A stretch of 41,323 nt of DNA, taken from assembly GCF_004025965.2 (NCBI RefSeq), contig NZ_SAYU02000039.1, forward strand, positions 1-41,323, given 5' to 3'. Below, one piece after another: positions 31,641 to 38,521 of the stretch; the stretch's first letter is position 1, and the number at the start of each line of letters is the position of its first letter. This stretch comes from Phycicoccus flavus. Its GTDB lineage: Bacteria > Actinomycetota > Actinomycetes > Actinomycetales > Dermatophilaceae. Both the position numbers and the translations under genes were made by a program. The notes under the pieces are model-generated. The model was not told the DNA's origin. It saw only the letters and a program-made list of their open reading frames with translations, and ran no database searches.

Positions 31641-32510
31641 ATGCACGTGAAGCAGCGAGCTCTCGGAGACGCACAGGTCAGCGCGATCGGCCTCGGCGGC
31701 ATGCCGATGTCCATCGAGGGTCGTCCCGACGAGGCGCGCTCGGTGTCGGCGATCCACGCCGCGCTCGACGCCGGCGTGACCTTCGTCGACACCGCGGACG
31801 CCTACCACCGCGACCCCGGCGAGGTCGGCCACAACGAGGCCCTCATCGCCAAGGCGCTGAAGTCCTACGGCGGCGACACCTCGTCGGTCGTCGTCGCCAC
31901 CAAGGGCGGGCACCTGCGGCCCGGCGACGGCTCGTGGACCCAGAACGGCCGTCCCGAGTACCTCAAGGAGGCCGCGAGGGCGTCGGCCCAGCGCCTCGGC
32001 GTCGACGCCATCGGCCTCTACCAGTTCCACCGGCCGGACCCCGACGTCCCCTACGCCGAGTCCGTCGGCGCGCTGCGCGAGCTCCTCGACGAGGGCGTCA
32101 TCCAGCGTGCGGGCATCTCGAACGCGTCCGTCGCCCAGATCGACGAGGCCAACGAGGTCCTCGGCGGCCGCCTGGTGTCGGTGCAGAACCAGTTCTCGCC
32201 GGCCTTCCGCTCCTCGCGCGCCGAGCTCGAGCACTGCGCCTCGCTCGGCGTCGCCTTCCTGCCGTGGAGCCCGCTCGGCGGCATCAAGAAGGCCGGTGAC
32301 CTCGGGTCCGAGCACTCCGCCTTCGCCGAGGTCGCCGAGGCCCACGGCGTCTCGCCGCACCAGGTCGCCCTGGCGTGGGAGCTCGCGCTGGCCGACGTCG
32401 TCCTGCCGATCCCGGGCGCCTCGCGTCCGGAGTCGATCACCGACTCGGTCAACGCCGCCGACCTCGAGCTCGCCGCCGACGAGGTCGCCCGGCTCGAGTC
32501 CGACGGCTGA
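31641..32510 (+). CDS. Aldo/keto reductase
   Basis: 289 residues; a (beta/alpha)8 NADPH-dependent oxidoreductase. Catalytic tetrad visible: Asp50, Tyr55 in DTADAYHRD, Lys88 in VATKGG and His130 in YQFHRPD. NADPH-binding region near the C-terminus: LPIPGASRPESI. Reduces aldehydes or ketones, probably in detoxification. Start choice: AGGAG lies 3 nt before ATG 31641 and 9 nt before GTG 31647, so the true start could be the GTG (two residues shorter). The last codons and stop are part of a 56-bp tandem duplication that continues past the gene. Confidence 0.9.
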   Translation: MHVKQRALGDAQVSAIGLGGMPMSIEGRPDEARSVSAIHAALDAGVTFVDTADAYHRDPGEVGHNEALIAKALKSYGGDTSSVVVATKGGHLRPGDGSWTQNGRPEYLKEAARASAQRLGVDAIGLYQFHRPDPDVPYAESVGALRELLDEGVIQRAGISNASVAQIDEANEVLGGRLVSVQNQFSPAFRSSRAELEHCASLGVAFLPWSPLGGIKKAGDLGSEHSAFAEVAEAHGVSPHQVALAWELALADVVLPIPGASRPESITDSVNAADLELAADEVARLESDG

Positions 32511-32589
32511 CCCCGCCTCCTCGTCCGACCGACGACGAGGTCGCCCGGCTCGAGTCCGACGGCTGACCCCGCCTCCTCGTCCCACCGAC
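32478..32589. repeat. 56-bp tandem duplication of the aldo-keto reductase 3' end
   Basis: Two adjacent copies, starting at 32478 and 32534, differ at about one base. Each contains the last 10 codons and the stop of the reductase. 56 is not a multiple of 3 and copy 2 lies after the stop, so it is non-coding. Confidence 0.9.
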
Positions 32590-32636
32590 GACGACGGCCC
32601 GCGCCCTCCTGGACGGCGCGGGCCGTCGTCGTCGGT
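32584..32636. terminator. Long perfect hairpin after the aldo-keto reductase gene
   Basis: 22-bp perfect stem with a 9-nt loop (CTCCTGGAC). It begins at the end of the 56-bp duplication and runs into the 105-bp repeat. No T-tract follows. Confidence 0.85.
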
Positions 32637-32831
32637 CCACCCCGACACCCCGGTTCGTCACCGAGACCCCACATCCGAACCGGGGCCTCGGCGACATTTC
32701 GGGGTCACCCCGAAATGTCCAGCGGGATGCCGGGTGCCGGCCCACCCCGACACCCCGGTTTGTCACCGAGACCCCACATCCGAACCGGGGCCTCGGCGAC
32801 ATTTCGGGGTGACCCCGAAATGTCCAGCGGG
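32637..32831. repeat. 105-bp tandem repeat with nested palindromes
   Basis: Copy 1 starts at 32637, copy 2 at 32742; copy 2 is complete to about 32831. Each has a 10-bp inverted repeat (CCCCGGTTCG / CGAACCGGGG) in copy 1, one base weaker in copy 2, and a 13-bp perfect palindrome, GACATTTCGGGGT, around a single central base (32693-32719 and 32798-32824). The central base is C in copy 1 and G in copy 2, so the palindrome is inverted. REP/BIME-like in form. Confidence 0.9.
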
Positions 32832-32858
32832 CGGGGGCGGGGGCGGGGGCGGGGGCGG
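32826..32858 (+). other. G-rich tract, possible G-quadruplex
   Basis: A GGGGGC hexamer repeats about four times, ending 1-2 nt before the acyl-CoA dehydrogenase stop. Several runs of five G on the plus strand fit the G-quadruplex pattern; the transcript of the neighbouring gene carries the C-rich complement. Confidence 0.7.
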
Positions 32859-32859
32859 C

Positions 32860-34041
32860 TCAGCCGAGATGGCCGCGGACGGAGGCGTGGCCCTTGAGGA
32901 GGTTGCGGGCGATGGTGCGGCGCTGGATCTCGTCGGTGCCCTCGTAGATGCGCAGCAGCCGCAGCTCGCGGTACCAGCGCTCCAGCGGCAGCTCGCGCGT
33001 GTAACCCATGCCGCCGTGCACCTGGAGCATCCGGTCGACGATCTCGTTGGCGTGGACGCCACCGTAGAGCTTGGCCATCGACTGCGCCTGCCGTGAGTCC
33101 TGGCCCTGGTCGACCTGCCAGGCCGCCGACAGCACGAGCCAGCGCAGCGCCTCGATGTCGACCGCGGAGTCGGCGATCATCCACTGGATGGCCTGCCGCT
33201 CGGCGATCGGCTCGCCGAAGGTCACCCGGTTGCGGGCCCACTCCATGCCCATCTCGACCATCCGCTCGCAGCCGCCGAGCGCCCGCGCCGGCAGCAGGTA
33301 GCGGCCCTTGCCGATCCACTGCATCGCGAGGGCGAACCCCTTCCCGACCTCGCCGAGCACTGCCGACGACGGCACCCGGACGTCCTCGAAGGTCAGGGCC
33401 GCCGGTCCCCACTCGCCCATGGTGTCGATCTGGTGGGAGGTCCAGCCCATGTCGCGGTCGACGAGGAAGCACGTCACGGACTCCCCGGTCCGGCCCTCCT
33501 TGTGCTTCTCGGGGTCGGTGACGGCGAAGACCATGACGAAGTCGGCCTCGTTGCCGCCGGTGATGAAGGTCTTCTCGCCGTTGATGACCCAGTCGTCGCC
33601 GTCCTGCCGGGCCGAGGTGCGGATGGCCCGGGCGTCGGAGCCCGCACCCGGCTCGGTGATGGCGAAGCAGCTCTTCCTCGTGCCCTCGATCGTCGGGCGC
33701 AGGTACTCCTCCTTCTGGGCGTCGTTGGCGTTGTAGAGGATGTTGTCGGCGTCGCCGGCCAGCCGGAACGGCACGAAGGACCGGCCGAGCTCGATCTCGA
33801 TGAGCGCCGCCATGAGCGCCGACAGCCCCATCCCGCCGTACTCCTCGGGGGTGAGGACCCCGAAGAAGCCGGATTCGCGGGCGAGGTCCTGCAGGCGCTT
33901 GTGCTCGTCGGCGGGCAGCCCGCGCTCGCCCCTGCGCTCCCGGGTGAGGACGTCCTGCTCCAGCGGCATGACCTCCTTCTCGACGAAGGTCCGCACCCAC
34001 TGCCGGATGTCGCGCTCGTCGTCGGTGAGGTTCAGGTCCAT
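32860..34041 (-). CDS. Acyl-CoA dehydrogenase family protein
   Basis: 393 residues, full length. FAD/substrate marks: CFAITEPGAGSDARAIRT near 130, WVINGEKTFITGGNEADF near 150, and the catalytic Glu367 in RIYEGTDEIQ near the end, with QVHGGMGYTRELPLERWYRE just before. It oxidises acyl-CoA to the 2-enoyl-CoA, step one of beta-oxidation, passing electrons to ETF. ATG at 34041 has GGAGG about 8 nt upstream and lies 3 nt after the fadD stop, so it is coupled to the acyl-CoA synthetase. Chain-length preference is not predictable. Confidence 0.92.
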   Translation of the reverse strand: MDLNLTDDERDIRQWVRTFVEKEVMPLEQDVLTRERRGERGLPADEHKRLQDLARESGFFGVLTPEEYGGMGLSALMAALIEIELGRSFVPFRLAGDADNILYNANDAQKEEYLRPTIEGTRKSCFAITEPGAGSDARAIRTSARQDGDDWVINGEKTFITGGNEADFVMVFAVTDPEKHKEGRTGESVTCFLVDRDMGWTSHQIDTMGEWGPAALTFEDVRVPSSAVLGEVGKGFALAMQWIGKGRYLLPARALGGCERMVEMGMEWARNRVTFGEPIAERQAIQWMIADSAVDIEALRWLVLSAAWQVDQGQDSRQAQSMAKLYGGVHANEIVDRMLQVHGGMGYTRELPLERWYRELRLLRIYEGTDEIQRRTIARNLLKGHASVRGHLG

Positions 34042-34044
34042 GGG

Positions 34045-35670
34045 TCAGGCCTCCTGGGAGTGGTCGGGCTGGTCGGGGGTCGGGGTGGTCGGGTGCTCGG
34101 GATCGGCAGGACGGACCGGGGGGTCGGCGGGGGGCGACGCACTCGCCGGGGCGGCTGACCGGGCGTCGGCGGCCGGTGGGGAGAAGCGGGCCCGCAGCTC
34201 GCGCTTGAGCACCTTCATGCTCGGCCCCAGGGGCAGGGCGTCGACGACCTCGACCCGGCGCGGGTACTTGTGCTTGCCGAGCCGCTCGCGCGACCAGGCG
34301 ACGAGCTCGTCGGGGTCGAGGGTCGCGCCGTCGGCGGGGACGACGACGGCGCACACCTCCTCACCCTGCACCTCGTCCGGCAGCCCGATGACGGCGACCT
34401 GCCCGACGGCCTCGTGGCGGGAGAGGACGTCCTCGACGTCGCGCGGGTAGACGTTGAAGCCGCCCCGGATGACGAGGTCCTTGGTGCGGTCGACGATCCG
34501 GACGAAGCCCTCCTCGTCCTTGACGCCGATGTCGCCGGTCCGGAACCAGCCGTCGACCATCACCGCGGCGGTGGCGTCGTCGTCGTCGAGGTAGCCGGCG
34601 AAGACGTTGTGACCACGCACGACGACCTCGCCGCGCTCCCCGGTCGGCCGCAGCTCGATCCGCTCGGGGACGGCCTCGTTGGCGATCTCGACCTCGACGC
34701 CCCAGATGGGATGGCCGATCGTGCCGGCCCGCCGGCCGAACAGCCGCTGGTTGGACGTCGCCGTGGGCGAGGTCTCGGACAGCCCGTAGCCCTCGTGGAT
34801 CGGCGTTCCGAAGACCTCCTCGAACCGCTCGAGGACGACGACCGGCAGCGACGCGCCGCCGGAGACGCAGTCCCGCAGCGCGGGCAGGCGCTCGGCGTCC
34901 TTCGCAGCCTCGAGGAGCTGGACGTACATCGTCGGGACGCCCATGAAGATCGTCGCGCCCTCACGGACCATGAGGTCGATGGCCTCGGCGGCATGGAAGC
35001 GCGGCTGCAGGACGAGGGTGGTGCCGAGCCGGAACGTCGTGTTCATCGCCACCGACTGCCCGTAGACGTGGAAGAGCGGCAGGCTCCCCATGACGACGTC
35101 GTCGCGGCGGATCTCGTTGCCGTCGAACGCGTTCGTCGTCGCGTTCATCACGAGGTTCAGGTGGGTGAGCAGGGCGCCCTTGGGCAGGCCCGTCGTCCCC
35201 GAGGTGTAGAAGACGACGGCCGTGTCCGACGGGTCCCGCGAGACGTACGTGCGCAACGGCTCGGCGCCGTCGCCGAGGCCGGCGAGGCTCACCGCGGGGA
35301 TGCCGACCTCGTCCGCCGCCGCGCCGCCGAGGTCGGCGAGCGCGTCGTGCCGCAGCAGCACCCGGGCGCCGGAGTGCCGCAGGACGTAGCCGATCTCGCG
35401 GGCGCCGAGCAGCGTCGGCACCGGGACGACGACACCGCCGGCCGCGAGGATGCCGTAGTAGGCGGTGACGAAGCCGGTGACGTTCGGGGCGAGCAGCGCC
35501 ACCCGGGTGCCGGGGCCGACGCCGCGCTCCCGGAGGTCGGCGGCCACCCGCAGCGCGTCCTGCCAGAGCGTCGCGTAGTCGGTGCGCCGGTCCCCCTCGA
35601 CGACGGCGAGGCCGTCCGGCCGGCGCCGGGCGGACTCGGCGAGCAGCACGGCGAGGGACAGGGTGGCCAT
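34045..35670 (-). CDS. fadD: Long-chain acyl-CoA synthetase (FadD-like)
   Basis: 541 residues. Adenylate-forming motifs: A3 FYTSGTTGLPKGAL near 165, then GYGLSETSPTAT, the hinge WFRTGDIG, and the C-terminal lysine in GPSMKVLKREL. Activates fatty acids to acyl-CoA, supplying the acyl-CoA dehydrogenase encoded just downstream (3-nt gap). The last 45 or so residues are a Pro/Ala/Asp-rich low-complexity tail that is not part of the catalytic fold. ATG at 35670 has GGAGG. Its promoter must lie in the 84 nt between the gene and the 93-bp repeat array, or inside the array. Substrate range unknown. Confidence 0.9.
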   Translation of the reverse strand: MATLSLAVLLAESARRRPDGLAVVEGDRRTDYATLWQDALRVAADLRERGVGPGTRVALLAPNVTGFVTAYYGILAAGGVVVPVPTLLGAREIGYVLRHSGARVLLRHDALADLGGAAADEVGIPAVSLAGLGDGAEPLRTYVSRDPSDTAVVFYTSGTTGLPKGALLTHLNLVMNATTNAFDGNEIRRDDVVMGSLPLFHVYGQSVAMNTTFRLGTTLVLQPRFHAAEAIDLMVREGATIFMGVPTMYVQLLEAAKDAERLPALRDCVSGGASLPVVVLERFEEVFGTPIHEGYGLSETSPTATSNQRLFGRRAGTIGHPIWGVEVEIANEAVPERIELRPTGERGEVVVRGHNVFAGYLDDDDATAAVMVDGWFRTGDIGVKDEEGFVRIVDRTKDLVIRGGFNVYPRDVEDVLSRHEAVGQVAVIGLPDEVQGEEVCAVVVPADGATLDPDELVAWSRERLGKHKYPRRVEVVDALPLGPSMKVLKRELRARFSPPAADARSAAPASASPPADPPVRPADPEHPTTPTPDQPDHSQEA

Positions 35671-35754
35671 GCGGCGCCTCCTGGGGATCGACGGTGACCG
35701 GGATGCTCCCCTCAGCCTCGCTCCCCGGACCGCGTGAGGACACCCTCCGCGACC

Positions 35755-36126
35755 GACTTTCCCGCCCCATCCGCGAAAGCCGGGGTTCGCCGGGGAAGAC
35801 CAGGCCCGCGAACCCCGGGTTTCCCCTGCGACCCGCCGAGTCTGCGCGACTTTCCCGCCCCATCCGCGAAAGCCGGGGTTCGCCGGGGAAGACCAGGCCC
35901 GCGAACCCCGGGTTTCCCGTGCGACCCGCCGAGTCTGCGCGACTTTCCCGCCCCATCCGCCAAAGCCGGGGTTCGCCGGGGAAGACCGGGCCCGCGAACC
36001 CCGGGTTTCCCGTGCGACCCGCCGAGTCTGCGCGACTTTCTCGCCCCATCCGCCAAAGCCGGGGTTCGCCAGGGAAGACCGGCCACGCGAACCCCGGGTT
36101 TCCCGTGCGAACCCCGGGTTGTGCAT
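35755..36126. repeat. 93-bp tandem repeat, four copies
   Basis: Copies start at 35755, 35848, 35941 and 36034, the last one degenerate at its right end. Each carries an 11-bp inverted repeat CCGGGGTTCGC / GCGAACCCCGG with a 17-nt loop, extended by near-complementary AAAG / GTTT flanks. A further half copy (GCGAACCCCGGGTT) follows. It occupies a divergent intergenic region (fadD left, YdeI-like right). 93 is a multiple of 3, so long spurious frames run through it in several phases; none has a credible start or protein. Together with the flanks, 35671-36222 holds no gene. Confidence 0.92.
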
Positions 36127-36209
36127 GCGAACCCGCGTGCCCCCGCGCCCGACGCCGCAGCCCTGACGCCCTCCCCACCACATCCGGTCCGCCCCACGGC
36201 CGCGCCTCG

Positions 36210-36215
36210 TACGCT
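36210..36215 (+). promoter_or_regulatory. -10 box, leaderless, YdeI-like gene
   Basis: TACGCT, 7 nt before the GTG start, downstream of the 93-bp array. Confidence 0.6.
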
Positions 36216-36222
36216 GGTGGGC

Positions 36223-36774
36223 GTGGCGACGAAGCAGACGGCCGGGACGACGGTGCGGTTCAGCGGTGAGGTCGAGGTCATCGGGTCGACGGCGCTCGTG
36301 CGGCTGCCCGCCGACGCCAGCCGCGACCTGCCCTCGCGCGGCCAGGTCGCGGTGCACGCCACGGTCGCCGGGCACCGGGTGGACACCGTCGTCGAGCCCG
36401 ACGGTCGGCGCGGCCACTGGTTGCGGGTCGGCCCGGAGCTGACGAAGGCCGGGGTGGCCGAGGGCGACACCGTCGAGGCCGAGCTCGAGGTCGCGGAGGA
36501 CTGGCCGGAGCCCGAGGTGCCCGCGGACCTGTCCGCCGCGCTGGACGACGCCCCGGAGCACATCCGCGACGTCTGGGCCGACATCACCCCGATGGCGCGC
36601 TGGGAGTGGGTGCGCTGGGTGGGCGCGACGAAGAGCGAGGACACCCGGGCCAAGCGGGTCCGGGTGAGCCTGGACAAGATGGACCACGGCAAGCGGCGTC
36701 CGTGCTGCTTCGACCTGTCCTCGTGCACCGACCCCGACGTCGCCAAGAGCGCCAAGCTGCCCGACCGCGCCTAG
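36223..36774 (+). CDS. DUF1905/YdeI-like protein
   Basis: 183 residues. Residues about 8-85 match DUF1905 (FSGEVEVIGSTALVRLP, then GQVAVHATVAGHRVDTVVEP). Residues about 100-160 match the YdeI/OmpD-associated helical domain (DAPEHIRDVWADITPMARWE, KRVRVSLDKMDHGKRRPCCF). The family has no firm function; YdeI-like proteins are linked to stress. GTG at 36223 is set by the TACGCT box 7 nt upstream. The last codons and the TAG stop lie inside the first unit of the 34-bp repeat array. Confidence 0.86.
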   Translation: MATKQTAGTTVRFSGEVEVIGSTALVRLPADASRDLPSRGQVAVHATVAGHRVDTVVEPDGRRGHWLRVGPELTKAGVAEGDTVEAELEVAEDWPEPEVPADLSAALDDAPEHIRDVWADITPMARWEWVRWVGATKSEDTRAKRVRVSLDKMDHGKRRPCCFDLSSCTDPDVAKSAKLPDRA

Positions 36775-37177
36775 GACGTCCGCCGCCGGCGCGCCCGATC
36801 GCGTCGAGGACGCCCGCCGGCCCCGCGGCCGAGCGACGAGGTCGTCCGCCGCCGGCGCTGCCGAGCGCCACGAAGACAGCCGCCGCCGGCGCGCCCGAGC
36901 GCCACGAAGACGTCCGCCGCCGGCGCGCCCGAACGCGCCTAGGACGTCCGCCGCCGGCGCTGCCGAGCGCCACGAAGACGTCCGCCGTCGGCAAGCCCCA
37001 TCGCGTCGAGGACGCCCGCCGCCGGCGTCACCGCGCTGCTGCTCTCGTCCTTCGCCTCGGTCCACTGCCGGGCCCTCCAGCAGCGCGCCCGAGTGACGAG
37101 GACGTCCGCCGCCGGCGTGGCCGAGCGCCATTGGAAAGTCAGCCCCCGGCGCGCCCGAGCGACGAGGACGTCCGGCC
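36767..37177. repeat. 34-bp tandem repeat array, about 11 units
   Basis: Units start at 36775, 36809, 36841, 36875, 36909, 36943, 36977, 37011, then after a 90-nt break at 37101, about 37135 and 37167. Spacing is 34 nt (twice 32). Each has a conserved 17-mer, GACGTCCGCCGCCGGCG, and a 17-nt half in a few classes (ending GCCACGAA, GCGTCGAG, GCGCCTAG or GACGAG). The word CGCGCCTAGGACGTCCGCC appears both at the end of the YdeI-like gene and at 36934. No gene is seen from 36775 to 37191. Confidence 0.85.
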
Positions 37178-37191
37178 GTGTGCCCGCTCGC

Positions 37192-37503
37192 TCAGCGGTC
37201 CCGCCGCCAGACGACGACGGCCGCGGCGAACGCGGCCACGGCCACGGCCCCCGCGAGGACGGCCTGGGTGGCCTTCGTCGGCCGGGGCTCCCCGTCCGGG
37301 GCGACGCCGAGGGCGCGGTGGACCCGGTCGCTCGCGCGGGTCCGCACGTCCAGCTTGGCGCCGAGGGCGTCGATCGTCTCCGCCAGGTCCTGGCGGGTCG
37401 CGGCGATGTGGGCCTCGATGACGTCCGGGTCCGTGGTGTCCCCGAGGGGCTCTCGCGGGCCGGGCGCCGCGGGCCGGGCCGCAGCGGGGTCGTGGGTGCT
37501 CAT
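37192..37503 (-). CDS. DUF3618 domain protein
   Basis: 103 residues. The DUF3618 pattern DPDVIEAHIAATRQDLAETI, then ALGAKLDV, is at about 25-55. One membrane helix, VLAGAVAVAAFAAAVVVW, is near the C-terminus, followed by RRDR. Usual in actinobacteria next to Holin-X and YtxH-like genes; the role is unknown, possibly membrane stress. ATG at 37503 has AAGGA, and its start overlaps the Holin-X stop (ATGA). Last gene of a coupled trio. Confidence 0.88.
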   Translation of the reverse strand: MSTHDPAAARPAAPGPREPLGDTTDPDVIEAHIAATRQDLAETIDALGAKLDVRTRASDRVHRALGVAPDGEPRPTKATQAVLAGAVAVAAFAAAVVVWRRDR

Positions 37504-37940
37504 GGTGTCCTTCCCTCCGGCGTCGCCGCCGTCGTGTGCGGGTGCCGGACCGCCTCGACGTCGGCCTTGAGGCTGTCGGCGCTGTGCCGGACGGGCGGCG
37601 TGGCCTCGGCGACCTGACGCCTCCCCACCAGGGCGACGACACCGGCGACGAGGAGCAGGGCGACACCGACCAGCAGCGCCGCGAGCCACGCGTCGAGGAC
37701 GAGCGCCAGCGCGAGCACCGCGGCCGCGACGAGCGCCCCGACCCCGAAGAGCGCGACGACCCCGGCGGTCCCGAACAGCCCGGCGCCGACCCCGGCGTGC
37801 CGCACCGACTCCTGGAAGTCGACCTTCACCAGCGCCATCTCCGACCGCACGAGATCGGACAGGTCCTGGCTCATCCGCGCGACGAGCTGACCGGTCGAGG
37901 CGTCCTCCGGCGTCGGGGTCGGCGAGGCAGCGGCCGTCAC
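37500..37940 (-). CDS. Actinobacterial Holin-X (phage-holin-like) family membrane protein
   Basis: 146 residues. An amphipathic N-part (STGQLVARMSQDLSDLVRSEMALVKVDF, shown in two pieces as STGQLVARMSQDL and SDLVRSEMALVKVDF) precedes two membrane helices (about 60-85, 90-112). This is the putative actinobacterial Holin-X pattern; despite the name, such chromosomal proteins are not proven holins. GTG at 37940 overlaps the previous stop (GTGA), and its own stop overlaps the DUF3618 start (ATGA). Likely part of a small membrane complex with its neighbours. Confidence 0.85.
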   Translation of the reverse strand: MTAAASPTPTPEDASTGQLVARMSQDLSDLVRSEMALVKVDFQESVRHAGVGAGLFGTAGVVALFGVGALVAAAVLALALVLDAWLAALLVGVALLLVAGVVALVGRRQVAEATPPVRHSADSLKADVEAVRHPHTTAATPEGRTP

Positions 37941-38284
37941 GACGACGACCTCTGCGCCGAGGCGGCCGCCGTCGTCACCCCGGCGGTCGGGTCCGGGTCG
38001 GGGCGCTGCGCGTCCCCGTCCGGTCCCCGGTCGCGCCCGACGGTGGCGCTCGCCGTGTGGCCGATCCTGCGTCCCGCGTCGCTCACCGTGGCTCCGACGG
38101 CGCGGCCGGCCTCCCGTCCCTTCCGCAGCGCCACCTGCCGGGTCCGGTCCCTGCCCTTGCGGACCGTCGGGCTCGACCACAGGTCCCGGGCCGTCGCGGC
38201 GATCTCGTCGTACCGCTCCCTCCCCGCGCGGGCGCCGAGCACGTAGCCCACTCCCGCCGCGGCCAGGATCGTCAGCTTCGACAT
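37937..38284 (-). CDS. YtxH-like membrane-anchored protein
   Basis: 115 residues. A short hydrophobic N-terminus (LTILAAAGVGYVLGARAG, residues 3-20) is followed by RERYDEIAATARDLWSS, a pattern recurrent in actinobacterial YtxH-like proteins, then a basic, Arg/Lys-rich helix (55-90) and an acidic/Pro tail. Single-pass membrane anchor with a cytoplasmic tail is the simplest topology. ATG at 38284 has GAGAGGA. First of the coupled trio with Holin-X and DUF3618. Function unknown. Confidence 0.8.
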   Translation of the reverse strand: MSKLTILAAAGVGYVLGARAGRERYDEIAATARDLWSSPTVRKGRDRTRQVALRKGREAGRAVGATVSDAGRRIGHTASATVGRDRGPDGDAQRPDPDPTAGVTTAAASAQRSSS

Positions 38285-38521
38285 CGTGTCGTCCTCTCGC
38301 TCGGACCGCCGAACGGGCGGGCCGGTGGTCGGGTGTCAGGGGGGTCCTACCCCGCTGCCGGCCGTGCCACACCGCCCACGGGCACGGCGGCTCCGACGGC
38401 TGGTCCCACATGCGCGCGGCCGCGCCCTCGCCGGCCCACGGGTCCCGGACGGATCCGGACGCGGACCGTCCGCAAGCCGTCCTAGCGTCGGTCGCGTCCA
38501 CGACCCGAGGGGAGCACGACC

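Noticed and set aside
35694-36269. Repeat protein encoded by the 93-bp array
   Set aside because: Frames are open in several phases on both strands only because 93 is a multiple of 3 and GC-rich. No ribosome site, no signal and a different translation in each phase.
36775-37177. CRISPR array
   Set aside because: The 17-bp repeat is too short, the 17-nt intervals fall in a few shared classes instead of unique spacers, and there are no cas genes.
37500-37940. Prophage remnant indicated by a holin
   Set aside because: Holin-X is a chromosomal family usual in actinobacteria; no lysin, integrase or structural genes accompany it.
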